The notes under the pieces are model-generated. The model had not been told where the DNA came from. It made no database searches and saw nothing but the letters and a program-made list of their open reading frames with translations. A program made the position numbers and the translations under genes. Below, one piece after another: positions 7,709 to 7,778 of a DNA stretch of 7,778 nt. The stretch covers positions 1 through 7,778 of the forward strand of contig CABQAB010000094.1 of assembly GCA_902461985.1 (NCBI GenBank), in the 5' to 3' direction. The number at the start of each line of letters is the position of its first letter. Within the stretch, counting starts at the first letter, position 1. The DNA comes from an uncultured Bacteroidales bacterium. GTDB taxonomy: Bacteria > Bacteroidota > Bacteroidia > Bacteroidales > UBA932.

Positions 7709-7778
7709 ATGAAAAAGATTTTCAAGACAGTTTTTATCATGGCTGCATTGAGTGCCTGTATCCCTACCGCCATTGCAT
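7709..7778 (+). CDS. Start of third gene of the SusC/SusD operon: exported protein, N-terminus only
   Basis: An ATG 21 bases after the susD-like stop opens a frame that continues through the right edge. Only 23 codons are visible. They encode a signal sequence: basic start MKKIFK, a hydrophobic core, and a possible signal-peptidase I site after IPTAIA. LSAC at residues 14-17 also fits a lipobox, but the hydrophobic residues that follow the Cys make ordinary cleavage somewhat more likely. The position fits the genes commonly found after susD, such as surface binding proteins or secreted hydrolases. Nothing visible identifies which. No terminator lies between it and the susD-like gene. Confidence 0.7.
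   Translation, partial: MKKIFKTVFIMAALSACIPTAIA

Overview
The window looks like an accessory locus from a Bacteroidales bacterium, most likely gut-associated. The evidence is a textbook SusC/SusD pair, lipoproteins of the fimbrillin (Mfa-like) type, and start regions without clear Shine-Dalgarno sequences. Base composition looks close to half G+C by eye. Genus cannot be fixed from this sequence.

Layout: two transcription units diverge from an AT-rich intergenic region at 2396-2620. Leftward (minus strand) are a 609-aa fimbrillin-like lipoprotein with a C-terminal FISUMP/lectin-like domain (566-2395), a 46-aa small protein (406-546), and the first 131 residues of another fimbrillin-like lipoprotein that runs off the left edge (1-393). 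Gaps of 19 and 12 bases suggest one operon. Rightward (plus strand) are a 1118-aa SusC-family TonB-dependent transporter with an N-terminal STN signalling domain (2621-5977), a 567-aa SusD-family lipoprotein (5984-7687), and the signal-peptide start of a third gene (7709-7778, cut by the right edge). Gaps of 6 and 21 bases and no visible terminator suggest a second operon.

How the genes probably work together: the SusC-like barrel and SusD-like lid should form an outer-membrane nutrient importer, probably for a glycan or glycoprotein-derived ligand. No degradative enzyme is visible to name the substrate. The STN domain suggests control by an anti-sigma/ECF-sigma pair, but neither gene is in the window. 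The leftward operon probably makes surface-exposed adhesin or pilus-type proteins: both lipoproteins carry Cys-X-Lys-Glu-Glu after the lipobox, which resembles the Bacteroidetes surface-export signal. The pairing of a putative adhesin operon with an importer across a shared control region is the main theme. That region holds four copies of the octamer AAAACNGC.

No RNA genes, CRISPR arrays, insertion sequences or convincing terminators were seen. The most novel items are the small 46-aa gene, the fimbrillin-FISUMP architecture and the repeated octamer. None of these amounts to proof of a new system.
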